Assembly: GCF_042453785.1 (NCBI RefSeq)
Contig: NC_091672.1
Location: forward strand, 3,130,001-3,194,000
Direction: 5' to 3'
From: Malus domestica
Taxonomy: Eukaryota > Streptophyta > Magnoliopsida > Rosales > Rosaceae
Length of the DNA: 64,000 nucleotides
Translations under genes and position numbers: made by a program
Notes under the pieces: generated by a model
Told to the model about the DNA's origin: nothing
Databases searched by the model: none
Seen by the model: the letters and a program-made list of their open reading frames with translations, nothing else
Shown here: positions 20,540 through 31,471 of the stretch, in pieces
Layout of the letters: every line of letters starts with the position of its first letter
Numbering within the stretch: position 1 is the first letter of the stretch

Positions 20540-20870
20540 GACGGAGCAAATTTAGTCGTGCAAAGTGGGTTTGCGCGACTATAAACACAAAGTGTCGCGC
20601 AAATGTATTTTGCGTGATGAAAGTTGTGTCGCGCAAAACTGTTTTGCACGACGCAACCTTCGTCGTGCAAGATTTTGGTGCCAAACGAAGCATATTTACC
20701 GCTTTTATCCCAACTTTGCGCGACGCAGATGGGAAGTGGTCGCGCAAAACTGCTTTGCGCGACGGAGATGGGCAGTGGTCGTGCAAAACAGCTTTGCGCG
20801 ACGCCAGCCTTTGTCGCGCAAAGCTGTTTTGCGCGACCACTGCCCATCTCCATCGCTCAAAGTGAAACTA
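20540..20870. repeat. Left subterminal repeat zone of the CACTA element
   Basis: About a dozen TTTGCGCGAC or GTCGCGCAAA words, in both orientations and often 20-40 bp apart, form small hairpins. In En/Spm-type elements such motifs bind the TNPA protein (family knowledge). Short overlapping ORFs here are artefacts of the repeats. Confidence 0.85.
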
Positions 20871-21629
20871 GAAATTTTTGTCCTTCTGTCATTTATCACA
20901 CTCATCACTCCAATTCAAACACTTCACTCAAAACTGAGAAAACCCAACAGTTCACTCATCACTCCAATTCCAACACTTCACTTCACTCACTCTCATCACT
21001 CCAAAGGTAAGAGCTTTCTTTCCCCCACAATTTTGCTACTTTTCAAATTTTCATTTATTTTTTTATGACTTCTTTTTCTTTTGATTTAGTGTATTTGTTT
21101 GTTTATTTTAGACAAGACTCTAGGAACATGTAGAAATTGACTCAAGAGGAACGTGTAGATATTGAAAGCTTAAGCAGTTGCCATCTGATTTACTAAAGCT
21201 TATTAAGATTGGGGAGTGAGTCAGATAGAGTGACCATCTAAGCAACTACACCAAATGGAAATAAAGAATTTAATACAATAAATTGGAAAGTTAAAGAGAA
21301 TATATGATATTTGTAGTAATTTTTAGGTCCACTTATGTTCCCTTCTCTTTTCCCATGGATACTGACGAGGAAAAGAAAATGAAAAGCTTCAAGGACAAAA
21401 ATATCATGAGCAGGGGAGAATCGATCCCATGCATCATTCATTCTTCGTTGTCCAGTTCTATTGATTAATGTTGCGTTTCAGGAGGGAGAAGAAGATAAAA
21501 AATGAAGGACAATACTTGCATTCAATGTTCTGGTGTAAAAATGAATCTTTCCTTGTTGATGGCTCTTAGAATGAAATGGAATTGTAAACTATGTAACAGA
21601 GACAGGCCTTCTAATTTAAATACCTTGAT

Positions 21630-21880
21630 GATACAGGCAGGTGGAAGTGGGCATGAGGCTGCACACGCTGGATTTCTGGGGAATGGAATGCTAACTGCAG
21701 CTATTTGCGGGGATGTTTTTGCCTCACCACAAGTTGATTCAATTCTAGCAGTATGGTCTCCTGCAATTTATAGCTTTAATTGGAAGGGAACCAAACCCTA
21801 TTGATTTATGTACAATTGTTACATGAGGAGACTCTGATATGATATAATTGTATAATTTATAGGGCATCCGAGCTGTGACT
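21630..21880 (+). pseudogene. Captured fragment of dihydroxyacetone kinase (Dak1 domain)
   Basis: After an acceptor (GATGATACAG), the exon at about 21636-21750 encodes [18 protein letters not shown] and [20 protein letters not shown], the GGGSGHEPAHAG region of the DhaK-type kinase domain where substrate binds. A GTATGG donor follows. The next piece after TTATAG (about 21864) encodes GIRAVTG, the expected continuation in the plant enzyme. Only this small part of a protein of about 590 aa is present, and intron sequence is retained, so it was copied as genomic DNA. It sits inside the CACTA element upstream of the transposase. Residual function is unlikely. Confidence 0.85.
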
Positions 21881-23220
21881 GGTATAATTTGAAGGAGCAT
21901 TCTGAAAGACCATTGCTTGGGTTGTGACTGATATATTTATCATCATAGGGTTTTTGAACTCCTTCAGGTTGTCTTCTTATTGTGCAGGTATAATTTCTAC
22001 TTTGTCTTGAAGTTTGTTTGTTGGGTTATCCTTTGTATGGTTGGGATGCTAAATAATAGTTATGGCCCAAGTTTTGGAGCATTCTGAAAAACCATTAATT
22101 CATATTAAATTATGGAATTGATTTAGCTATAACAGAGACATGAGTGTTGCAACACAGTTACCACTGCTATTGCCCACTTCGACATCAATATGTGCAAGTC
22201 AGGCGGTGAATTCAGTTAAGATGTTTGTGGATTTAAAGGAGTTTTTATGCTATAACTATTAATTAATTAATTAAAATAAAATAAAAAAAACAGAAACCTT
22301 TGCAATTTTAACATAAGGTAAAGCTAGCATGCAAATGTGAAAACCAATTAGAGAAATCTGATCAAACCTAAGAAAATAATTAGTCCAAAAAAACACAAAT
22401 GCCATTAATTTGAAGGAGGTCAAACCCTATGATGATAAGAAAAATATGAGAAAATAAGTAAAGTGACACACAAAATTTTGTCCCGTTAATTATAAGAACA
22501 ATAGATCACAAAAATAAAATAAAATAAATACACAAACACTAAATTAAAATAAATACGAAAACTAATAAGATTAAAAAACTTGTTATTGTGTACCTTTGCC
22601 TGCGTGCTATGCCCTTTTTTGGTCATGATGGAGTTTTTTGGGATTGAATTTTTAATTAATCTTTATTAATTTTATCTATTTTATTTAGTTCTAGTAATTA
22701 TTGTGATTTAGTTTATTTGTATGCACATATTTTTGTACATCACGTACAAAATTGTTTTGTGTTGTACGAAGTTAATACTACTTAACTTCGTACCCTTTTT
22801 TCAAGAAAAGCTTAGTTTCCCGTTTGAGAATTAGTTGGATTTCGTGCATGGATGCGAAAGCATGACTGCGGTCCAATTAATTCTTGAATTGTCCCATTTT
22901 TTGGACAGTTTGGGAATGCATAGTTATGTGTTGTAGTTTGCGGTCCACATATTAGGTTTCGATAGTGGAAATTTTGGTAACATTTCCTGATGTTCTTCGA
23001 GTACACGGTGGATATTATGTATCTACGACGTGCACTTGAAGAACTGTAAGGAGATGCTGCCGAAATTAGCCCACGTCGAAATTTAATCCATTGGAATCAT
23101 AAATTACGGCACATAACTGTGCATTCTTGAATAGGATAGGGCCTTACCGGAGGAATAAGGTGACAAGACAATAGTTGAAGTTGTTGTAATTCTTGTACTT
23201 TTATTGGGATTGCAGACAAA

Positions 23221-26200
23221 ATGGACAGACAGTGGATACATAATCATAATAGATGTGCTGTTGAGTACTTGGATGGAATAGATGAGTTTGTTGAATTCGC
23301 AACTACACACAACCTAGGTTCAACTCATATCCGATGTCCGTGTAGGAGGTGTAACAACTCAATGTGGGAGACATTCGAGAATGTTCGATTTCATTTAGTA
23401 AGAAATGGGATGATGGAGACCTATACTACTTGGTATCATCATGGAGAACGATTAGACCAAGCTTCGTCTTCATACGTGACACGAGTGGAAACTGTTGAAT
23501 CTAATGTGGATCCTAATGAACAAGTTATGAATATTCTAAATGACGTTTATCCATACGCCTTGAGCAACACCAATCAGGAAGGGGGAGAAGGGGGAGATGA
23601 CAGTCGTCCAACCATGGACAGTGAGGAATTCAAAAACTACGAAAAACTATTGAAAAATGCCAAACAAGAATTATATCCGGGTTGTGAGAACTTTTCAGTG
23701 CTCACAGCAATTGTGGAGTTGATGCATGGCAAGATAAAGTTTCGTTTGTCAAACAAGTGTTTTGATTACTTTTTGGGAGTTATCAAGAGGATGCTTCCAA
23801 ATGAGAATTGTTTACCTGAAGATCATAAAAGTGCCCAAAAAGTGTTGAAGGGTCTCGGATTGGGGTATGAAAAAATTCACTCATGTGTAAATAATTGTAT
23901 ATTGTTCTATAAGGAGAACAAATCGTTGGATAAATGCCCTGTCTGCAATGAGCCGAGGTTTAAAATGACATCACATAATAGAAAGACCAAGATTCCACAA
24001 AAAGTAATGCGTTATCTTCCATTGAAGCCTAGGTTGCAACGATTGTACATGTCGATGCATACCGCAACCGACATGAGATGGCATAAAGAATGACGAGTAT
24101 ATGATGATGTTATGAGGCATCATGTAGATGGAGAGGCATGGAAAGAATTTGATCGGATGTACCCTGATTTTACAGCTGATCCGCACAACGTCAGATTGGG
24201 ACTTGCCACCGATGGATTTAATCCGTTCGGGGTTTTAAACCAAACCCACAACACTTGGCCGGTCGTCGTGTTTCCTTATAATCTGCCACCTTGGAAGTGC
24301 ATGAAAAAAGAATACATGATGTTGACTCTATTAATTACCGGAGATCCAAGAAAGTCCATTGATGTTTATTTGCAGCCGTTGGGTGATGAGCTAAAAGATT
24401 TATGGGAAAACGGTGTTCGTACATATGATAAATATACTGGGCAGATGTTCACCATGCGAGCGGCAGTGATGTGGATAGTAAACGATTTTTCCGCGTATGC
24501 AATGGTTTCTGGGTGGATGACTAAGGGTTATTTGGCATGTCCAATATGCAAGGAGAACGTAACATCGTCTTGGCATGCAAGAAAAGTTTGTTATCTTGGT
24601 CATCGTAGATGGCTCCCTTGGGACAACGAGTGGCGTCAGAATGATAAAGCCTTTGACGACACAAAAGAGACTCGGCCAAGACCAAGAGAATGGTCCGGAG
24701 ATGAGATTTTGGATCAGTTAAACCGTTTGGAATTTGGTCATTTCGGCAAAGGGGTCAGTAACCCCAGACCAACTACACATCTGAACTGGACACACAAGAG
24801 TATGCTATTTGAGCTTCCGTACTGGTCAAAGTTAAAATTGAGACACAACCTCGATGTTATGCATATTGAGAAAAATGTGTTTGACATTTTGGTCGGGACA
24901 ATTCTAGACATTGAAAGAAAAACAAAAGACACGATCGAAGCTCACCTCGATTTGGAACGAATGGGCATTAGGTCATCCTTGTGGATGAAGAATGTTGGTG
25001 GTACATTGAAGAAAGGCCATCCCTTTTTTATAGTTAAGTCAAATGGGAAGAAAGAGTTTTTCAACTTTATTTCTTCTGTAAAGTTTCCAGATGTGTATGC
25101 TTCCAATATCTCGCGTTACGTGAACGTGAATGGGTGTAAATTTTCAAACATGAAGAGTCATGACTGTCATGTGTTACTCCAACGCCTTCTTTCGGTTGGT
25201 ATTCGACATTTATTGCCTCTTGATGTGGTGAAACCAATCGTGTTGTTGTCGAGATTTTTTTCGCAGTTGATTGCGGTGTTTGCGGAAGTCAGATGTTAAA
25301 CAATTGCAGGACGACATTGTGAACGTCTTATGCAAGTTCGAGCAGATATTTCCCCCAGCTTTCTTTACAAGTATGATTCACGTGATGATTCACTTGCCAG
25401 ATGAGGCATTGCTTGCCAGACCAATGAACTGTCGATGGATGTATCCAATAGAAAGGTACTTGATTAAGCGTGTATATATATATATATAACATATTCATGA
25501 TCAACGAATGCTTTGAATAATTTGTAGCATACCTTTTATTTGTGCAGATATCTTGGTGAGTTGAAAAAGTGTGTTCGAAACAGGGCAAAGCCCGAATGAT
25601 CACTTGTGGAGGCATGGGTCGCATATGAGTCACTTACGTTTTGTGCAATGTATCTTCAAGATGTTGAGACAGCTTTCAATCATCTTGAACGCAATAATGA
25701 TGGTGGTGTCAGAAAAGAGAAACTGTCTGTTTTTGCCCAAATTGCGCGACTATTCGGCGATCCTGTAAAAGGCAAATCATTTACCAAAAAGAACATGAAG
25801 GTAGCGCATTGGTTCATACTCAACAATTGTGATGAGGCTTTGCCATACCTTCAAGAGCATGAACAGTTGATGAAGCAGGAACATTCTTCACATTCATATG
25901 CCAAGAAGCACCGTGACTTGTTTCCTTCGTGGTTTCACGAACATGTAAGTTGTATGTGGTTTGAATTGAGCATATTTTCCAAATTGTTCATGCCCGTCTT
26001 TAAATTTGGTTACACTAACAGGTTAACTTTTTGTATATGTTATGTTAGATGAACAAATTGAAGGAATTGAATTCACCCTCTTACGATGAAGAATTATATA
26101 ACTTGGCGAGAGGACCGATTCACACTGAATTGTTCTCAGGTTGTCATGTCAACGGGATCAAGTTCTTGGGGGCAACACGTGATGACAAGTTATCTACTCA

Positions 26201-26796
26201 AAATAGTGGTGTCCATGTCCCGGGTGCGGGCGACAGTGAAGACATTGATTTTTATGGCAAACTAACTAGTGTAATACAATTGCTTTACAAAGACAGGTGT
26301 CAAGTGATACTGTTTAAGTGTCTTTGGTTTGATACAAACCCACATAACCGAACGAGTGTTAAGCAAGACCATGGTTTACTATCAGTAAACACTACGAGAC
26401 ATTGGTACGATGAAGACCCATACATTTTGGCAACCATGGCGAAACAAATATTCTATCTGGACGACCCTAAAGCCGGCAATGGTTGGAAAGTTTTTTCAGA
26501 AGATTGATCGAAGAGGGCTATATGATATTCCAGAACTAGATCATGATGACAACGTCGCTGACCAACAGTTATCATCTTCGATAGAAATTGGTGAAGAAAC
26601 ACTTCGGGATACTAATATTGTCCAAGAACCGTTTGACGTACCTGGAGTTCCCGAATTCGAAATATCAATTGACCTTGGTGATTTGCCTCAATACAATGCA
26701 CCGGAACAGGCAAACGAAGATGAGGATGAATGGGAATCCGAAAATGATAGTAGTGAGGATAGCGAGAGTTATTATTGTAGTTCGGATGAGGATTAA
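23221..26796 (+). pseudogene. CACTA transposase (TNPD/Tnp2 type), decayed
   Basis: The N-terminus MDRQWIHNHNRCAVEYLDGI through IRCPCRRCNN is the transposase-associated domain (residues about 1-75). The Tnp2/transposase_21 domain follows: LYMSMHTATDMRWHKE, then GEAWKEFDRMYPDF, GLATDGFNPFG, PPWKCMKKEYMML and RHNLDVMHIEKNVFD. Downstream are a DUF4218-like part (FFTSMIHVMIHLPDEA) and a DUF4216-like part (DFYGKLTSVIQLLYKD). It ends in an acidic tail (EDEDEWESENDSSEDSES). Introns are visible at about 25456-25546 and 25945-26048. The reading frame is interrupted by an in-frame TGA near 24091, a frame change near 25268, another TGA near 25598 and a frame change near 26490. The element therefore cannot make a full transposase from this copy. 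I saw no separate TNPA gene. Confidence 0.88.
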
Positions 26797-27317
26797 TATA
26801 AACTTGGAAAGAAAAAAGCAGGAGGGTGAGGAGAGGCAAAGTCAAACTAAAAAAGGCACGGGATGAGTTCAAAACAATGCTAGAAGTACGTTGTTATCTT
26901 CTTCCCTCAAATTATTCTTCTCTACATAGAAATTATATGCTTTGTCTCATTTTCTTGTTCATGGCTTCAATTCCTTGTACGTTGTTATCTGCCACCGACG
27001 GCAGAGGCAGTTGGTCGTTTCACTGATGAAAACTTGTTCCAAACTGAGTAAAGTATTTTTGACTCCTATGGTGTATGAACTGTATAAAACAGGAATGGGA
27101 GAAACTACTTTTGAAAATGTGAAGTATTATATAAGTAGGCACCATTTTGTTTCCTTCCCAAGTATAAAAACAAATGTTTCCTTCCCAAGTATGCTTAGAC
27201 AATTGAATGATACCATAAGCTTATTAGTTACTACTTACCGTTCACATCTTGTTAGTTAACTGTTATGTGGTTTGGAATGTTGTCTTCTGTAATACTGCTT
27301 TATGAAACTGCAATTTA

Positions 27318-27790
27318 CATTGGCGAATGTGGATTTTGCAGATGTAAAGGTAGTCATGAAAAACTCAGGAACTGAAATGCTCGGAGTAGGTGTTTCCTCA
27401 ATTCAATCAGCTACTTCCATTCAATCAGCTGATTGGATCTTCAATTCAATCAGCTACTGGCGTTGTGTATAATATCACAAGTGGAGGTCGTAAATTATTG
27501 CTAGTGGTTGGTGCTGGTAGCCCCTTTTTCTTTGCTCCTTTCCTTGGCCTAATGAAGTCTGCAAACTATTGTAAATGTTCAGGTCCTTCTGTTAACATAA
27601 CATTTGGGGCTGTTGTGGATGATCGCTACGACGGAGAGCTTCATGTGACTATTATTGCAACAGGCTTTTCGCAGTCATTTCAGAAGACACTACTAATTAA
27701 CAGACCCCAAGGCAGCAAAGCTGCTTGACAAGGTTGCAGGGGGCAAGAAAGCAGAGCCACCACCATTTCATCAAAACCGTCGCCGAGAAA
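27318..27790 (+). pseudogene. FtsZ1: Captured fragment of plastid division gene FtsZ1
   Basis: Three collinear blocks match the C-terminal half of plant FtsZ1: LANVDFADVKVVMKNSGTEM with LGVGVSS, then LIGSSIQSATGVVYNIT, then NITFGAVVDDRYDGELHV with TIIATGFSQSFQKTLL. The family tail (TDPKAAKLLDKVAGGK-like) continues in a shifted frame near 27704-27750. Native sequence between the blocks is missing or replaced, with a short internal duplication of an ATTCAATCAGCTACT-like word. FtsZ1 forms the stromal Z-ring for chloroplast division, but this piece lacks the GTP-binding N-terminal part and cannot do so. It lies inside the CACTA element, downstream of the transposase. Confidence 0.88.
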
Positions 27791-28080
27791 GCTTTTATTT
27801 TAATTCAATTTGTATTTTTTCTCAGTCTCTTGTGCATTTTGCCTTGTAATGATACTAAAGTTCCAATCTATGAGATTTCATGTCACTATTTTCAGTCAAT
27901 TCCTTTAATCTATTTCACCTCCCACCTTTTACTTTCACTGCGTTTTATAACAAAATTTCAAGAAGCACGAACTTGAGATTGGCTAAATCAGTGGTCTCTC
28001 AAATATACGTACACACATTACATGTTTCAGTCATTTTTCCTCATGAAAATGTGAAAACAAAAATAAAAAATTGAAGAGTT

Positions 28081-28190
28081 GGTAGACGTCAATGTTGAAG
28101 CCATCTGCTTTATTTATTTTTGGCCCCAGCAAGCTATCTCGGTTGGAAGAGTTGGACGTCAATGTTGAAGCCATCTGCTTCACTTTCGAT
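28081..28190. repeat. Direct repeat of about 26 bp
   Basis: GACGTCAATGTTGAAGCCAT followed by CTGCTT occurs at about 28086 and again at about 28156. It may be leader-like sequence from another captured piece; the source is not recognised. Confidence 0.6.
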
Positions 28191-28559
28191 CTTAAATTTC
28201 CTATCATATCCTTTCAACGATTCATCTCTTTCTCTGATCTGAGTTTCAAAAATGGCAGCATAAAGAATGTCATACAATGATAGCCAGAAGTATGTTTAAC
28301 ATTATGAAGGACTATCTTACTATAACTGTGTTTGATTTTTATCAAAAGTTTCATGAGCTTCTATCACAAACGGTGATCACATGAAATACAAACTTAAAGA
28401 AGTCATAACTTGGGAATAAACCTCGTCACATGCTACATTGACCAATAGAAACCGGAAATGAAAGAAGAGCATACAACAGTGTTCAATTCCTATATTTGTT
28501 CCAATAGCAGTTTGGTGTATGCATTAAAACAAGTCAACTGTGATTACTTAAAAGAAGAG

Positions 28560-28815
28560 AATTAAGATTGAAGCAGTTGTTGTTCCATCCTTCTTCAAAG
28601 GAAACTTGAACTCAATCTCTAAATTCAGGAAACTTGTTAGACTGTTGGCAACCATGGAAATGATTTCCTTGATTTTGAGAGGATCATTTCTGTGTTTATG
28701 GCTAAGTATTGCAAACACTTCCGCTTCTTGTCTGGAATGTCCATCTTGAAGCCCTTTCAAGTTAGCATATTCTTCCAAGAGCCTGATCATGGTTGTAACA
28801 ATTTGCACCAGCAAG
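28560..28815 (-). pseudogene. Unidentified coding-like fragment inside CACTA
   Basis: The minus-strand frame reads VTTMIRLLEEYANLKGLQDG, then SRQEAEVFAILSHKHRND and LKIKEIISMVANSLTSF, with plant-like codon usage and helical character. I do not recognise the protein. Given the neighbours it is probably another captured host exon, but this is inference. Confidence 0.4.
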
Positions 28816-29151
28816 AGCACGATTTGACCAAACTGAGATAGAAATCAGCATGTACGCTTGATTTCTATCTCAACTTTGTAATCCTGAGTTTTGGACAGTT
28901 GAAGATCTGAATTTTTACCTTTTTTCTTAAGCTTATTTCGAAAGCTTCTTTTCCTGCTAAATGTCGTCTCCTATAATAGGAAAGCAAACTAATAATTACC
29001 AAGATCCACCAAAAAGACTCCATCGTCAATCAGAGCAGTAACAACATAGCAATATGCAATTCATTGTCTAAAACTAAGGATTAGGTGGAAGCAAAACGGT
29101 TGAATCATAATTAAGAATATCTTGTTTCAAATGGTATGTTTTTATACTTAC

Positions 29152-29290
29152 CACAGGCAGATCAAGTTCTCCTGCTCTACGAACTGCAGCAACCAGGTCA
29201 CGGTTAGATTCTGTATACATGCTAGTCACAAGTCCATATTGACCAGCTCTGGCTGTACGACCAACCCTGTGTATAAAGTCCACAGCATAA
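29152..29290 (-). pseudogene. Captured fragment of a DEAD-box RNA helicase (C-terminal motif VI region)
   Basis: The minus-strand sequence encodes VDFIHRVGRTARAGQYGLVT and SMYTESNRDLVAAVRRAGEL, containing helicase motif VI (HRVGRTARAG). It ends at a GTAAGT donor after LPV, so an exon edge was captured. The YTESNRDLVAAVR context resembles the plant RH22/RH39 group (my recollection). It joins directly to an RRM piece on its upstream side. Confidence 0.82.
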
Positions 29291-29299
29291 GTACCAAAT

Positions 29300-29400
29300 T
29301 GAGAGGACTAGCAGCAGCCATAGCTGAGTCCTCTTTGTCAAACTGAACAAACCCAAAACCCTTTCTCTTCCCATTTTCGTCTACTACATTGAAAGAGATG
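29300..29400 (-). pseudogene. Captured fragment of an RRM protein (poly(A)-binding-protein-like)
   Basis: The minus-strand frame reads NVVDENGKRKGFGFVQFDKE followed by DSAMAA. GKRKGFGFVQF is the RNP1 motif of an RRM, and the surrounding residues resemble cytoplasmic poly(A)-binding proteins. It is fused in the same open frame region to the helicase fragment, giving a chimera of two unrelated host genes. Upstream minus-strand sequence (to about 29918) is open but unrecognised. Confidence 0.7.
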
Positions 29401-30424
29401 AGAACGCAGGTCCTCTCCATTAACCATGTTGTATAATTCCTCTGATTGAACTTGTTGCTCTGATTGATGACAACCCTTTGATAAGATATATTGTCACAAG
29501 GATCAGTGAGAGTGTGACACCAACCCGGTTGCTGGAAAATATGGTCTTTCGCTATGCAATTAGGAAAGCAAACGGCATCCTGGTGTACATCAACCCTATT
29601 ACACAATTCCTGATTCGATTTCGATAACAAGCTGGTGAAAATAGAATAGTCAAGCTGGGAAATGGCCATGATTGTCAATGCACAGCTATGTAACAGTGAT
29701 AAGCAGAGGAACTGCTTGATAGCATTGATATGACCCAAACACCCATTCTCCTCAGTGAAACTAGCTGCAAGATCTTTAGGCGAAGAACGACAAACAAGTA
29801 CAACAATATCCAAAGCTTCCAGGTTGCTACTCAATGACATATTCTCCGTATTATGCCTCTTAGACATATCATCAAACAGATGGAATGCATAGAAATTTTT
29901 CTTCACAAATTTACCCACAAGATACCAATTAACTCATCCACATTTCTCAATCAAGAAGTCTTCATACATGATCACAATAACACCAGTATAATATGGTAGA
30001 ATAAACTGCAAAATCCAATACCATTTGTCCTTCCGATTTGTAAAATTTGAACCAATTCAAGTAAATATTCAATCACAGCAACTGCTGCTCAGATAAAATC
30101 GATGCAAATTCAAAACTTGAAACAAAGTAAGAAGTAATTAAACAACATGCACAAACCTAAACGATCCCACATAACCCATAATTCGCCAAAAAAAATGCTG
30201 ATGGACCCTAAATTCTAATCGAAATTGTCAAAACGAAACCAAGAAATTTTTTATCTCGATCATAAATATACGGGGGGAAACAAGATTGAAATAGATATGA
30301 TCCCAATGTAGAGGGTGATGAATTACCTGATTTAGGGATTGCGAATGTGGGCCGTGAAGAATGGGGAGATCGGAAGGGAGGGCAGAGACTGATCCTTGCA
30401 AAAGGATGATGCTATTTGTGCAAT

Positions 30425-30466
30425 CGGGTAAAAACGTTTTGCGCGACGTCGCGCAAAGTGTTTTAT
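30425..30466. repeat. Inner TTTGCGCGAC palindrome of the CACTA element
   Basis: GTTTTGCGCGACGTCGCGCAAAGTGTTTT is a near-perfect palindrome, the same motif as in both subterminal zones. Confidence 0.8.
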
Positions 30467-30523
30467 TTTTTTTTCCCTTTGCTTTTTTTTTGGGTTCTTG
30501 CATTGCCTTTTTTTTTTTTTTTC

Positions 30524-31316
30524 GTATCCACTTGTGTAAATGTTTTAAATTGACGATCGAATTAGTTCATTATATTCATATAGGATTAAAGAGTGTAGCT
30601 GTAAAAAATCATCAAAATCGGAGTTAAAATAACCGTTAAATCGTGAATTTTCGTTTACAACCGTCGAAACGTTTTGTCCCGTAACTTACTTGTGAACGTT
30701 TTTTTTTGAGATTTTTTGCGTATGCGATCTTGAAGCATATACAAACAAGTTTGACGGTTGGATCGTTGAAACTAGTCTCGTAGAATGCGTATCCCATTAA
30801 AACGATATATTCCCTAGCACTTAGATTTTATTTATACTTGCATCAACTATAACATAAGATTTTGTGGTATCCACTTGTGTAAATGTTTTAAATTGACGAT
30901 CGAATTAGTTCATTGTATTCATATAGGGTTAAAGAGTGTAGCTGTAAAAAATCATCAAAATCGGAGTTAAAATAACCGTTAAATCGTGAATTTTTGTTTA
31001 CAAACGTCGAAACGTTTTGTCCCGTAACTTTACCTATGAACGTTTGTTTTTTGAGACTTTTTTCGTATGCGATCTCGAAGTATATACAAACAAGTTTGAC
31101 GGTTGGATTGTTGAAACTAGTCTTGTAGAATGCGTATCCCATTAAAACAATATATTCCCTAACACTTAGATTTTATTTATACTTGCATCAACTATAACAT
31201 AAGATTTTAGGGTATCCATTTATGTAAATGTTTTAAATTGACGATCGAATTAGTTCATTGTATTCATATAGGGTTAAAAAGTGTAGCTGTAAAAAATCAT
31301 CAAAATTGAAGTTAAC
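30524..31316. repeat. Tandem repeat, unit about 343-345 bp, 2.3 copies
   Basis: The unit beginning GTATCCACTTGTGTAAATG starts at 30524, 30867 and 31212. The first two copies are complete and nearly identical; the third stops after about 105 bp, where the right subterminal zone begins. The low divergence implies a recent duplication. Confidence 0.92.
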
Positions 31317-31468
31317 AGGCTTTGCGCGACGCATGCCCGTCCTTCTGTCACTACCTTTGCGCGACAGTTTTTGCGCGACGAAGGTCCATTGTGCTAAGTT
31401 TTGCGCGACCTTTTGGGACTTTGCGCGACGAAGGACCTGCGTCGCGCAAAGTGTTTTTGGTACTAGTG
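31317..31468. repeat. Right subterminal repeat zone of the CACTA element
   Basis: Several TTTGCGCGAC/GTCGCGCAAA words occur within 150 bp, ending in the CACTA terminus. They mirror the left zone. Confidence 0.85.
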
Positions 31469-31471
31469 ACC

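Larger units (their letters stand above)
20515..31468 (+). mobile_element. CACTA (En/Spm) transposon, 10.95 kb, with captured host gene pieces
   Basis: The element starts CACTAGTAGAAAAAACACTT and ends AAGTGTTTTTGGTACTAGTG, so both termini carry the CACTA signature as inverted repeats. ACC lies directly outside each end (20512-20514 and 31469-31471), the 3-bp target duplication expected. Both subterminal zones are crowded with TTTGCGCGAC words in both orientations. Inside, in order, are a dihydroxyacetone kinase fragment, a TNPD-type transposase (now broken), an FtsZ1 fragment, an unidentified coding-like fragment, a helicase and RRM chimera, and a tandem repeat of about 343 bp. The intact ends suggest it could still be cross-mobilised, but its own transposase looks dead. 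Its insertion separates the two acyltransferase-like paralogs. Confidence 0.93.

Noticed and set aside
20565-21068. 167-codon frame and several overlapping frames with Arg/Cys-rich repeats
   Set aside because: Produced by TTTGCGCGAC subterminal repeats of the CACTA element on both strands, not a repeat protein.
24112-25299. 395-codon frame considered as an intact host protein
   Set aside because: It is the middle of the CACTA transposase (Tnp2 domain) in the same frame as the preceding segment, separated by a stop codon.
29430-29918. Long minus-strand open stretch upstream of the RRM piece
   Set aside because: Open but not recognisable; may be captured sequence, but I cannot support a gene call.
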